A DNA stretch of 64,000 nt. Source: JAOBAU01 sp034667465 (GTDB lineage Bacteria > Acidobacteriota > Thermoanaerobaculia > Gp7-AA8). The number at the start of each line of letters is the position of its first letter. The first letter of the stretch is position 1. The notes below the pieces were generated by a model. It did no database searches. It worked only from the letters and a program-made list of their open reading frames with translations, and was not told the DNA's origin. Below are positions 37,251 through 44,269 of the stretch, one piece after another. The position numbers and the translations under genes were made by a program. Location of the stretch: the NCBI GenBank assembly GCA_034667465.1, contig JAXDJV010000024.1:186001-250000 (forward strand). Reading direction: 5' to 3'.

Positions 37251-39557
37251 ATGCCTGATGAACGAAATATTCGCCGCGTCGCAATGCTCGGCAATCACCT
37301 GCCGCGACGCTGCGGCATCGCGACCTTTACCACCGACCTGAGCGAGGCAATCGCCGCCGCCGATCCCGAGCTCGATTGTTTCGTGCTTGCGATGAACGAC
37401 GGCCGCCATCAGTACGCTTATCCCGGCCGCGTCCGTTTCGAGCTGGCCGACAATGACACCGGCGCCTATACACGCGCTGCCGATTTCCTCAACGTCAATG
37501 CCGTCGACGTCATCTCGGTCCAGCACGAATACGGGATTTTCGGCGGAAAAGCGGGCGCTCATCTGCTGACGCTGCTGCGCGAGCTGCGCATGCCGATCGT
37601 GACGACTCTGCATACGATCCTCGCCACGCCGAATTCGCAACAGCGCCGCGTCATGGACGAGCTCACCGCGCTCTCCGATCGCCTGGTCGTCATGACCGCC
37701 GGCGGCGCGGATCTGCTCCACGAAGTACACGGCGTCGACCGAGAGAAGATCGACGTGATCCCGCACGGCATCCCGAAGGTTCCGTTCGCCGGCAGCAAAA
37801 GCCGGCTCGGCGTCGAAGACCGGCCGCTCATACTCACGTTCGGTCTGCTCTCGCCCGACAAAGGAATCGAGCACGTCATCGACGCGCTTCCCTCCATCCT
37901 CCTCCGTCACCCCGACGCCGTGTACATCGTCCTCGGCGCCACTCATCCGCACATCATCGAGCGTCACGGCGAGACCTATCGCCTCATGCTCGAAGAACGC
38001 GCCAAACGCCTCGGCGTCGACGGCAGCGTAATCTTTCACAATCGATTCGTCAGTCAGGCCGAGCTCTCCGAATTTCTCGCCGCCGCCGACATCTACATCA
38101 CGCCGTATCTGAATCCCGAACAGATCACCTCCGGCACGCTTGCATACGCACTCGGCGCCGGAAAAGCGGTGATCTCGACGCCATATCGGTATGCGCGGGA
38201 ACTGCTCGCCGAAGGGCGCGGAATTCTCGTTCCGTGGAAAGACGCGGAAGCCATCGCAACCGAGATCACCGGTTTGCTCGACGATCCTGCAAAACGGCTG
38301 GCGATGCGACAGCGCGCCGCCGCGCACGGCGAAGCGATGCTCTGGCCCGCGGTCGCCGAGTCGTATCTGCAGACGTTCGAGCACGCGCGCACCGCGCATT
38401 CACTGCGGCGACAGACGGCATTCCGCGCCAGCACGCTGGCGATGCGTCCTGCCGATCTGCCGGTCATCAATCTCGATCACGTCGTCGTCATGACCGACGA
38501 CACCGGAATGCTCCAGCACGCGACCTACAACGTGCCGCGTTACGACGAAGGTTACTGCGTCGACGACAACGCCCGCGCGCTGATGCTGATGACGCTCATT
38601 GAAGACGCCGGCACCGAAGATCCGAAACTCGTTCGCACGCTGGCTTCGCGCTATCTGGCGTTCGTCAGTCACGCGTTCAATCGTTCGGCGGGCCGGTTTC
38701 GAAACTTCATGTCGCACTCGCGCAACTGGAAAGAAGAGCGGGGCTCCGAAGACAGTCACGGACGATCGCTGTGGGCGCTCGGAACCGTCGTCGGATTCTC
38801 GGTCGATCCCGGCCGCTACAGTCTCGCCGGCGAGCTGTTTCATGACGCGCTGCCTGCCGTCGCCGGCTTTACGAGTCCGCGCGCATGGGCGTTCGCGCTG
38901 CTCGGAATCGAGCAGTATCTGCGCGCATTCGAAGGCGACCGCGAAGTACAGGCGTCCGGCAAAGCGATCGCCGATCGTCTGCTGGCGCTGTTCCGCCGCA
39001 CCGATCACCCCGACTGGCCGTGGTTCGAGAACAGCGTCACCTATTGCAACGCGCGGCTGCCGCAGGCGCTCGTGTCGGCCGGCGCGTGGCTCGGCGACTC
39101 CGGCATGACCGAGACCGGTCTTCGTTCGCTCGAATGGCTGATGACGATCCAGAAAACGGATGACGGATATTTCGCACCGATCGGTACGAATGGATTTTTC
39201 GAGCGCGGGATGACCGCCGCAATTTTCGATCAGCAGCCGGTCGACGCCTGCGCTACCGTCTCCGCCTGTATGCACGCGTTTCGTGCGACAGGCGATCGTC
39301 GCTGGGCTGAGCATGCGCGCCGCGCATTCACCTGGTTCCTCGGACAAAATCAATTACAGCAGTCGCTGTACGATCCGCTCTCGGGCGGTTGTCGCGACGC
39401 ATTGCACGCCGATCGAATGAATGACAATGAAGGCGCTGAGTCAACTCTCTCGTTCCTGCTTGCGCTGATGGACATGCGCGCCGACGAAGTCCGCCGCAAC
39501 GCGATGCAGATTGCGCTTCCGGTCAGAGAACTGGTCGCAGTCGGCGGCGCTCGATGA
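37251..39557 (+). CDS. GT4-type glycosyltransferase with helical-barrel C-terminus
   Basis: The 768-residue cytoplasmic protein has two halves. Residues 1-385 form a GT-B glycosyltransferase of family 4: opening GNHLPRRCGIATFTTDL, acceptor H in Q-H-E-Y-G-I-F, IPHGIP, LTFGLLSPDKGIEHVIDAL and the donor loop YLNPEQITSGTLAYALGAGK. These are features of mannosyltransferase-like members. Residues 430-755 resemble an (alpha/alpha) barrel with Y-D-E-G-Y-C-V-D-D-N-A-R-A, S-H-G-R-S-L-W-A-L-G, W-P-W-F-E-N and D-Q-Q-P-V-D-A, suggesting a sugar-binding or hydrolase-like unit. GGAG sits 5 bases before ATG. It overlaps the GH130 gene by four bases, so the two enzymes are made together. Confidence 0.88.
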   Translation: MPDERNIRRVAMLGNHLPRRCGIATFTTDLSEAIAAADPELDCFVLAMNDGRHQYAYPGRVRFELADNDTGAYTRAADFLNVNAVDVISVQHEYGIFGGKAGAHLLTLLRELRMPIVTTLHTILATPNSQQRRVMDELTALSDRLVVMTAGGADLLHEVHGVDREKIDVIPHGIPKVPFAGSKSRLGVEDRPLILTFGLLSPDKGIEHVIDALPSILLRHPDAVYIVLGATHPHIIERHGETYRLMLEERAKRLGVDGSVIFHNRFVSQAELSEFLAAADIYITPYLNPEQITSGTLAYALGAGKAVISTPYRYARELLAEGRGILVPWKDAEAIATEITGLLDDPAKRLAMRQRAAAHGEAMLWPAVAESYLQTFEHARTAHSLRRQTAFRASTLAMRPADLPVINLDHVVVMTDDTGMLQHATYNVPRYDEGYCVDDNARALMLMTLIEDAGTEDPKLVRTLASRYLAFVSHAFNRSAGRFRNFMSHSRNWKEERGSEDSHGRSLWALGTVVGFSVDPGRYSLAGELFHDALPAVAGFTSPRAWAFALLGIEQYLRAFEGDREVQASGKAIADRLLALFRRTDHPDWPWFENSVTYCNARLPQALVSAGAWLGDSGMTETGLRSLEWLMTIQKTDDGYFAPIGTNGFFERGMTAAIFDQQPVDACATVSACMHAFRATGDRRWAEHARRAFTWFLGQNQLQQSLYDPLSGGCRDALHADRMNDNEGAESTLSFLLALMDMRADEVRRNAMQIALPVRELVAVGGAR

Positions 39558-40504
39558 CGACGGCGACGCAGTACGAAACTCTTTTTCGCCGCGTCGGCAG
39601 CAATCCGATTCTGAGTGCCGCCAACTGGCCGTATCCCGTACATACCGTTTTCAACGCCGGCGCGACGACGCTTCCCGACGGCACGACGCTGTTGCTTTGC
39701 AGAGTCGAAGATCGGACCGGACTGTCGCATCTCTGCGCCGCGCGATCGAAGAACGGAATCGACGGCTGGATCATCGATCCGAAACCGACGCTTTCCTTCG
39801 ATCCCGAAAATCACCCCGAAGAGCTCTGGGGCGTCGAAGATCCGCGAATCACATTCGTCCCCGACCTCGGCCGTTATGCGATTGCATACACCGCATTCGG
39901 CAAAGGCGGTCCGGGCGTTTCGCTCGCATTGACTGAAGATTTCATTACGTTCGAGCGCTGCGGACTGGTCATGCAGCCGGACGACAAAGATGCCGCGCTG
40001 CTGCCGCGCCGCATCGACGGGATGTACGCGCTCGTCCATCGTCCCATCGCCGATTCGGGAGCGCACGTCTGGATTTCGTACTCGCCCGATCTGCGAAGCT
40101 GGGGCGGTCACCGGATGATGCTGCAGGCGAGACGCGGCGGCTGGTGGGACGCGAACAAAGTCGGCCTCTCTCCTCCGCTGATCGAGACCGAACGCGGCTG
40201 GCTGATGCTCTATCACGGCGTCCGTTCGAACGCCGCCGGCAGTCTCTATCGCCTCGGCGTCGCACTGTTCAACATCAACGATCCCGCGGAGCTCCTGCTG
40301 CGCGGCGACGAATGGATCTTCGGTCCGGAAGAGCCATACGAAACAAAAGGCGACGTCGCGAACGTGACGTTCCCCTGCGGCTACACGATCGCACCGGACG
40401 GCGATACGTTGAATCTCTATTACGGTGCCGCCGACACCTGCATTGCGCTGGCGACCGGCAGCATTCGCGAAATCCTGGACTGGCTGGACCGCCACAGCTC
40501 ATAA
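39554..40504 (+). CDS. GH130-family mannoside phosphorylase-like protein
   Basis: The 316-residue five-bladed propeller enzyme has the family signatures: N-P-I-L near residue 18, FNAGATTLPDGTTLLLCRVE, W-G-V-E-D-P-R-I with the catalytic Asp, D-K-D-A-A-L-L-P-R-R, W-W-D-A-N-K-V-G, and LIETERGWLMLYHGV. GH130 enzymes phosphorolyse or hydrolyse beta-mannosides and act in the cytoplasm. The ATGA overlap with the GT4 gene implies a joint pathway, for example making and recycling a mannose-containing glycan. Substrate linkage cannot be told from sequence alone. Confidence 0.9.
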   Translation: MTTATQYETLFRRVGSNPILSAANWPYPVHTVFNAGATTLPDGTTLLLCRVEDRTGLSHLCAARSKNGIDGWIIDPKPTLSFDPENHPEELWGVEDPRITFVPDLGRYAIAYTAFGKGGPGVSLALTEDFITFERCGLVMQPDDKDAALLPRRIDGMYALVHRPIADSGAHVWISYSPDLRSWGGHRMMLQARRGGWWDANKVGLSPPLIETERGWLMLYHGVRSNAAGSLYRLGVALFNINDPAELLLRGDEWIFGPEEPYETKGDVANVTFPCGYTIAPDGDTLNLYYGAADTCIALATGSIREILDWLDRHSS

Positions 40505-40507
40505 CAC

Positions 40508-40528
40508 CCTTCTCTCTCCGGGAGAAGG
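40508..40528. repeat. CCTTCTC/GAGAAGG inverted repeat
   Basis: Seven-base arms separated by TCTCCGG form a short hairpin just after the GH130 stop, within a stretch (to about 40555) of the kind that recurs between genes in several bacterial genomes. It may work as a weak terminator before the protease gene. Confidence 0.4.
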
Positions 40529-40572
40529 TGCCGCGAAGCGGCGGATGAGGGGCTGCGCGTAAGATTCCTTGC

Positions 40573-41000
40573 GTGGCGGCGAGCAATCGTCATCGAATCG
40601 CGAGCGGCATCGCAATCCTCGCGATCATGTTCGCGTCGCTTCTCCTCTTCCAGCTCATTCGCCATCGCGGCGCGCTCGAAGATCTCGAGCGCCATCGCGG
40701 CGGGTGGCCGGCGGCAATTGCGATCGTGATCGGCAGCGCGATCGTGCACGAGCTGCTTCACGTCATCGTCTGGAGACGGCCGCTTCGCCTGACGTGGAGC
40801 GGGATGGGATTCGGCGCGCAGATGAACCCGTCCATGTCGATCGCCGCACATCGCGTCAGCCTCGCGCTTCCGTTGCTGCTGATGGCGATCGCGCCGATCG
40901 TCATCGCAATCCTTCTCAACAACGGACTGCTGCTGCTCCGGGCCCTCGTTTTCTGCTGGAATGCTTCTCCGACATTACTCTGCTGCTGGCACTTCGATGA
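40573..41000 (+). pseudogene. DUF3267-type putative metalloprotease, frameshifted
   Basis: From GTG 40573 the frame encodes a membrane protein with two or three helices and the zinc motif H-E-L-L-H (IVHELLHVIVW), as in DUF3267 putative peptidases. After a T run at 40949-40952 the frame ends in an implausible Cys/Trp tail (stop 41004). In the other frame the family-like ending FLLECFSDITLLLALR appears, with TGA at 40998-41000. One extra T would join the two. The restored stop overlaps the ATG of the next gene exactly (ATGA), which supports the repair. Either a sequencing error or a recent mutation. Confidence 0.7.
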
Positions 41001-41185
41001 CTGACTACATTGCCGTCACCTGTCCCTATTGCGGCGAGCCGGCCGATCTCGACATTGATGACAGCGGCGCCAGCCGCCAGTCGTACGTGCAGGACTGTCC
41101 GGTCTGCTGCCAGCCGTGGCAGGTCGAAGTGACGCGCGACCGCGACGGCGACTGGAACGCCATCGTGCGCACCGGCGACGAGTAG
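40997..41185 (+). CDS. CPXCG-motif cysteine-rich protein
   Basis: The 62-residue protein begins MTDYIAVTCPYCGEPADLDI, continues Y-V-Q-D-C-P-V-C-C-Q-P-W-Q-V-E-V and ends D-W-N-A-I-V-R. Two CPxC knuckles about 30 residues apart bind one zinc, as in the CPXCG small protein family; function unknown. ATG 40997 overlaps the repaired stop of the preceding protease gene. Homology to a different, oppositely oriented gene begins only 9 bases after its stop (41194). Confidence 0.88.
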   Translation: MTDYIAVTCPYCGEPADLDIDDSGASRQSYVQDCPVCCQPWQVEVTRDRDGDWNAIVRTGDE

Positions 41186-41193
41186 CAGTGACG

Positions 41194-41415
41194 ATGATTG
41201 TCGAAGACGTCGCGATACGGACGAAGTCCCGCCGCCCATCCCCAAACGACGTGCAGATGCTGCGGCTCATCGGAATCGATCCGATAGAGAAATACGCAGA
41301 GCACGCGCACGAAGCTGAGCAAAGCGAGCAGAAGCGACGCGACGACCACGTGCGGCTCGACGGTTGCAACGGAGGGAGCGAATGAACGAAGTGTTTGATC
41401 GCCGGCGGTATTCAC
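41194..41415 (-). pseudogene. 5' fragment of a GT39-like membrane glycosyltransferase
   Basis: On the minus strand about 74 codons (GTG 41415) encode a first membrane helix (VVVASLLLALLSFVRVLCVF) followed by RIDSDEPQHLHVVWGW and G-L-R-P-Y-R-D-V-F-D-N-H. This is the start of the PMT/ArnT-type glycosyltransferase fold, whose first loop carries the D-E acid pair. Homology stops abruptly at 41194 and the frame runs on into antisense of the CPXCG gene. At least several hundred residues are missing, so the gene was cut by a rearrangement. Confidence 0.65.
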
Positions 41416-41585
41416 GCCTGCCGGAGAATCGCAACCGACGTACCGCGCCAGGAACGGGGAAATCGCGCCGCTTATGAGAGCAACAGCTGAATCCGCTTCA
41501 CTTCCATGTATGAGTTACCGGACGCGATCCGTCAGGAAAAGCAGTCGCTCTGCCGTCTCCGGCAGCGTTATCGTATTGGTCATCG
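41416..41585. other. Gene-free gap before the hybrid kinase
   Basis: No gene is supported here. It must hold the promoter of the kinase at 41586 and perhaps of the truncated minus-strand gene, but no convincing -10/-35 pair or ribosome site was found. Confidence 0.4.
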
Positions 41586-43586
41586 ATGGTGAATAACCCC
41601 AGCACACTGCTGGACGCCGAGGAGATTGCCCTCCTCGTCGATAACATCCAGGACTACGCGATCTTTCTCCTCGGTCCGAATGGGGAGATCCGCTCGTGGA
41701 ACGTCGGCGCCGGGCGGATCTTCGGATACGAAGCCGAGGAAGTGATCGGCCGTTCGTTCTCCATCGTCTATCTCGACAACGACGTCGCCGCGCGAAAACC
41801 GCAGCACGAGCTGGAAGTCGCGAAAGCAACCGGCCGCATTGAAGACGAAGGATGGCGGCGCCGCAAAAACGGTGATCGCTTCTGGGTCAACACCGTCATC
41901 ACGCCGTTGCGGAACAGCGACGGCTCCGTCCGCGGCTTCGCGAAAGTGACGCGCGATCTGACCGAGCGCCGCGAAGCGGACGAACGTCTGCGCCAAAGCG
42001 AGGAGCTGTTCCGACTGCTCGTCGAATCGGTCAATGACTATGCGATCTTCATGCTCGATCCGACAGGCCATGTGACGACGTGGAATGCGGGCGCGCAGCG
42101 CATCAAAGGCTACGAGCCGGCGGAGATCATCGGAGAGTCGTTCGCGAAATTCTTCCCGGAAGAAGACGTCCGCACCGGCAAACCGCAACGCGAGCTGGAT
42201 ATGGCGCGCGAGCGCGGAAGTGTGGAAGACGAAGGATGGCGCGTTCGCAAAGACGGCACGCGTTTCTGGGCGAACGCCGTCCTGACCGCGGTTCGCGGAC
42301 CGCACGGCGAACTGCGCGGCTTCGCGAAAGTGTTGCGCGACATCACCGACCGCAAGCGCGCCGAAGAGACGCAGCGCGCGCTGCTCGAGCAGCGCGCCGC
42401 GCGGCTGCAGGCCGAAGAAGAAAAGCGCCACGCGGAAGCGTCGTTCCGCGCCGCGTCGGAAGCGAATCGCGCCAAAGACGAATTTCTGATGACGCTGTCG
42501 CACGAGCTGCGAACGCCGATGACGGCGATCCTCGGCTGGTCGCGACTGCTGCCGACTCTGCGCCGCGACGACGTGCTGATCGACGACGCGATCCATGCGA
42601 TCGCGCGCAGCGCCGAGTTGCAGGCACGGCTCATCGACGACGTCCTCGACGTCTCGCGCATCGTCTCCGGCAAACTGCGCCTCCGTCCCGAGCACGTCGA
42701 GCTGTCCACGGTTCTCAACGGCGCCATCGACTCGGTGCAACAGAGCGCCGACGCAAAATCGATCGCCATCAACACCTCGTTCTCACAAACGCTCGGCAGC
42801 GCTTTCGTCGACGGCACGCGCATCCAGCAGGTCATCTGGAACCTGCTCACGAACGCGGTGAAGTTCACGCCCGCCGGCGGCGCCGTGCATGTCGTGGCGC
42901 TGCGCACGTCGAGCGAAGTCGAGATCACCGTCAGCGACACCGGCGAAGGAATCGAGCCCGATTTTCTGCAGCATGTTTTCGAACCGTTCCGCCAGGCGGA
43001 GAGTCCGCGTACGCGCACACACGGCGGCCTCGGGCTCGGATTGTCGATCGTCCGTTACATCGTCGAAGCGCATGGCGGAACGATTCAGGCGACCAGCGAA
43101 GGCCGCGGCCGCGGCGCGCATTTCACCGTGAAACTGCCGATCGCCGCCGTCGTACCGATCGACGAGTTGCCGAAACGGCAGGGGTCGGAAATGCCGGCGC
43201 CGTCGATCGATGCGAAGCGGCTCGCCGGCGTCGACATCGTCCTCGTCGATGACGATCACGACGGACGCGCTCTCATTCGCGCGGCACTCGCCCGATCGGG
43301 CGCGAATGTGACCGCATTCGAATCGGCGCGCGTAGCGCTGCAGTATCTGGAGCACAACGAGCCGGCAGTCATCATCACCGACATCGCCATGCCCGGCATG
43401 GACGGCAACGCACTGACGCGGGAAGTCCGGCGGCGTCCGAACCTGGCAAACACGAAGATCGTCGCGCTGAGCGCCTTTCCGATCCAGTCGGAAGCAGCGG
43501 ACCGGGTCCGCTTCGACGAACGGCTGATGAAGCCGATCGATCCGTTCACGCTCGTCGAAGCGGTCGCGGCCGTGCTGACGCGCTGA
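41586..43586 (+). CDS. PAS-PAS hybrid histidine kinase with receiver
   Basis: A 666-residue soluble kinase. Two PAS domains of near-identical layout (about 15-130 and 140-260; Q-D-Y-A-I-F-L-L and N-D-Y-A-I-F-M-L, each with W-N-x-G-A-x-R-I and ending R-G-F-A-K-V) arose by internal duplication. Then a short coiled coil, HisKA (LSHELRTPMTAILGWSRLL), HATPase (NLLTNAVKFTP, DTGEGIE, GLGLGLSI) and a receiver (LVDDDHD, ITDIAMPGMDG, LMKPID) with all key residues. The motif F-x-x-x-Y in PAS and the arrangement are common in light-, redox- or ligand-sensing kinases; the signal is unknown. The start ATG 41586 has no strong ribosome site. Confidence 0.88.
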   Translation: MVNNPSTLLDAEEIALLVDNIQDYAIFLLGPNGEIRSWNVGAGRIFGYEAEEVIGRSFSIVYLDNDVAARKPQHELEVAKATGRIEDEGWRRRKNGDRFWVNTVITPLRNSDGSVRGFAKVTRDLTERREADERLRQSEELFRLLVESVNDYAIFMLDPTGHVTTWNAGAQRIKGYEPAEIIGESFAKFFPEEDVRTGKPQRELDMARERGSVEDEGWRVRKDGTRFWANAVLTAVRGPHGELRGFAKVLRDITDRKRAEETQRALLEQRAARLQAEEEKRHAEASFRAASEANRAKDEFLMTLSHELRTPMTAILGWSRLLPTLRRDDVLIDDAIHAIARSAELQARLIDDVLDVSRIVSGKLRLRPEHVELSTVLNGAIDSVQQSADAKSIAINTSFSQTLGSAFVDGTRIQQVIWNLLTNAVKFTPAGGAVHVVALRTSSEVEITVSDTGEGIEPDFLQHVFEPFRQAESPRTRTHGGLGLGLSIVRYIVEAHGGTIQATSEGRGRGAHFTVKLPIAAVVPIDELPKRQGSEMPAPSIDAKRLAGVDIVLVDDDHDGRALIRAALARSGANVTAFESARVALQYLEHNEPAVIITDIAMPGMDGNALTREVRRRPNLANTKIVALSAFPIQSEAADRVRFDERLMKPIDPFTLVEAVAAVLTR

Positions 43587-43630
43587 CGATCGCCTGGCAG
43601 ACCCCTTGCTTCGTCGGGTCGCACGAACAA

Positions 43631-43795
43631 ATGGCTGAGCTGACGGCGATCGCGGACGCGCTGCGGAAGCAACGAAAAGATCTGGAAGAAGATCTCGAGA
43701 ACACGTCCGTTCGGCAGGGTGAAAACTCGCGGCTGCTGGAGAACATCGAGAAGCTGCGGCGCCGCGTCGAGCAGTCTCGAGAGAAAACGGACTGA
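43631..43795 (+). CDS. 54-residue coiled-coil mini-protein
   Basis: A short frame starting M-A-E-L-T-A-I-A-D-A-L-R-K-Q-R-K-D-L-E-E and ending E-K-L-R-R-R-V-E-Q-S-R-E-K-T-D has about half charged residues and heptad-spaced Leu/Ile, as expected of one long helix. It lies 44 bases after the kinase stop on the same strand and 48 before the XRE gene. No clear ribosome site precedes ATG 43631, so expression is likely but unproven. It may pair with the kinase or with itself. Confidence 0.5.
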   Translation: MAELTAIADALRKQRKDLEEDLENTSVRQGENSRLLENIEKLRRRVEQSREKTD

Positions 43796-43843
43796 ATTGC
43801 ATGGCGGCGTACAGACGGCAGGCTTGTCTGATAGGATTCGGCG

Positions 43844-44266
43844 ATGACCATCGGCGAGAGAATTCGCGAAGCGCGGACGGCGCAGCACCTTTCGCTGACT
43901 GTCCTTTCCCATCAACTGGACGTTAGCGCTGCCACCCTCTCGCGGATTGAGAACGGCAAGCAGTCACTCGACGTCAGTCTGTTTCTGCTGATCGCCAAGA
44001 CGTTGCGCAAGTCGCCGGACGATTTGCTCGCGGAGGCGGAGAACGGCCACGGGAGCGACGACGAGCTCGTGCTTCGCATCGGTGCGCTCGGCGCAACGAA
44101 ACGGACGCAGCTCTGGCGCGAGCTCGCGGCATCGCGCCGCACCGTCGCGGCCCGGGCGCGTACGCGCGATCTGGCCCAGGACATCGAAGAGCTGCTCGCG
44201 CAGGTCGACTTCATCCGCGACGAGATCGATTCGATGCGCGGACGAATGCGCGCCAGGCAGCGCTGA
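43844..44266 (+). CDS. XRE-family transcriptional regulator
   Basis: The 140-residue protein starts with a helix-turn-helix: I-R-E-A-R-T-A-Q-H-L-S-L-T-V-L-S-H-Q-L-D-V then S-A-A-T-L-S-R-I-E-N-G-K-Q-S-L-D-V. A helical C-terminal half rich in Arg and Ala follows (about 85-140, coiled-coil-like). It converges on the CheB-CheR gene with a three-base gap. Its target may be the upstream kinase cluster. Confidence 0.82.
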   Translation: MTIGERIREARTAQHLSLTVLSHQLDVSAATLSRIENGKQSLDVSLFLLIAKTLRKSPDDLLAEAENGHGSDDELVLRIGALGATKRTQLWRELAASRRTVAARARTRDLAQDIEELLAQVDFIRDEIDSMRGRMRARQR

Positions 44267-44269
44267 GCG

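Noticed and set aside
41580..42740. 386-residue frame antisense to the hybrid kinase
   Set aside because: No domain; shadow of the PAS/HisKA gene.
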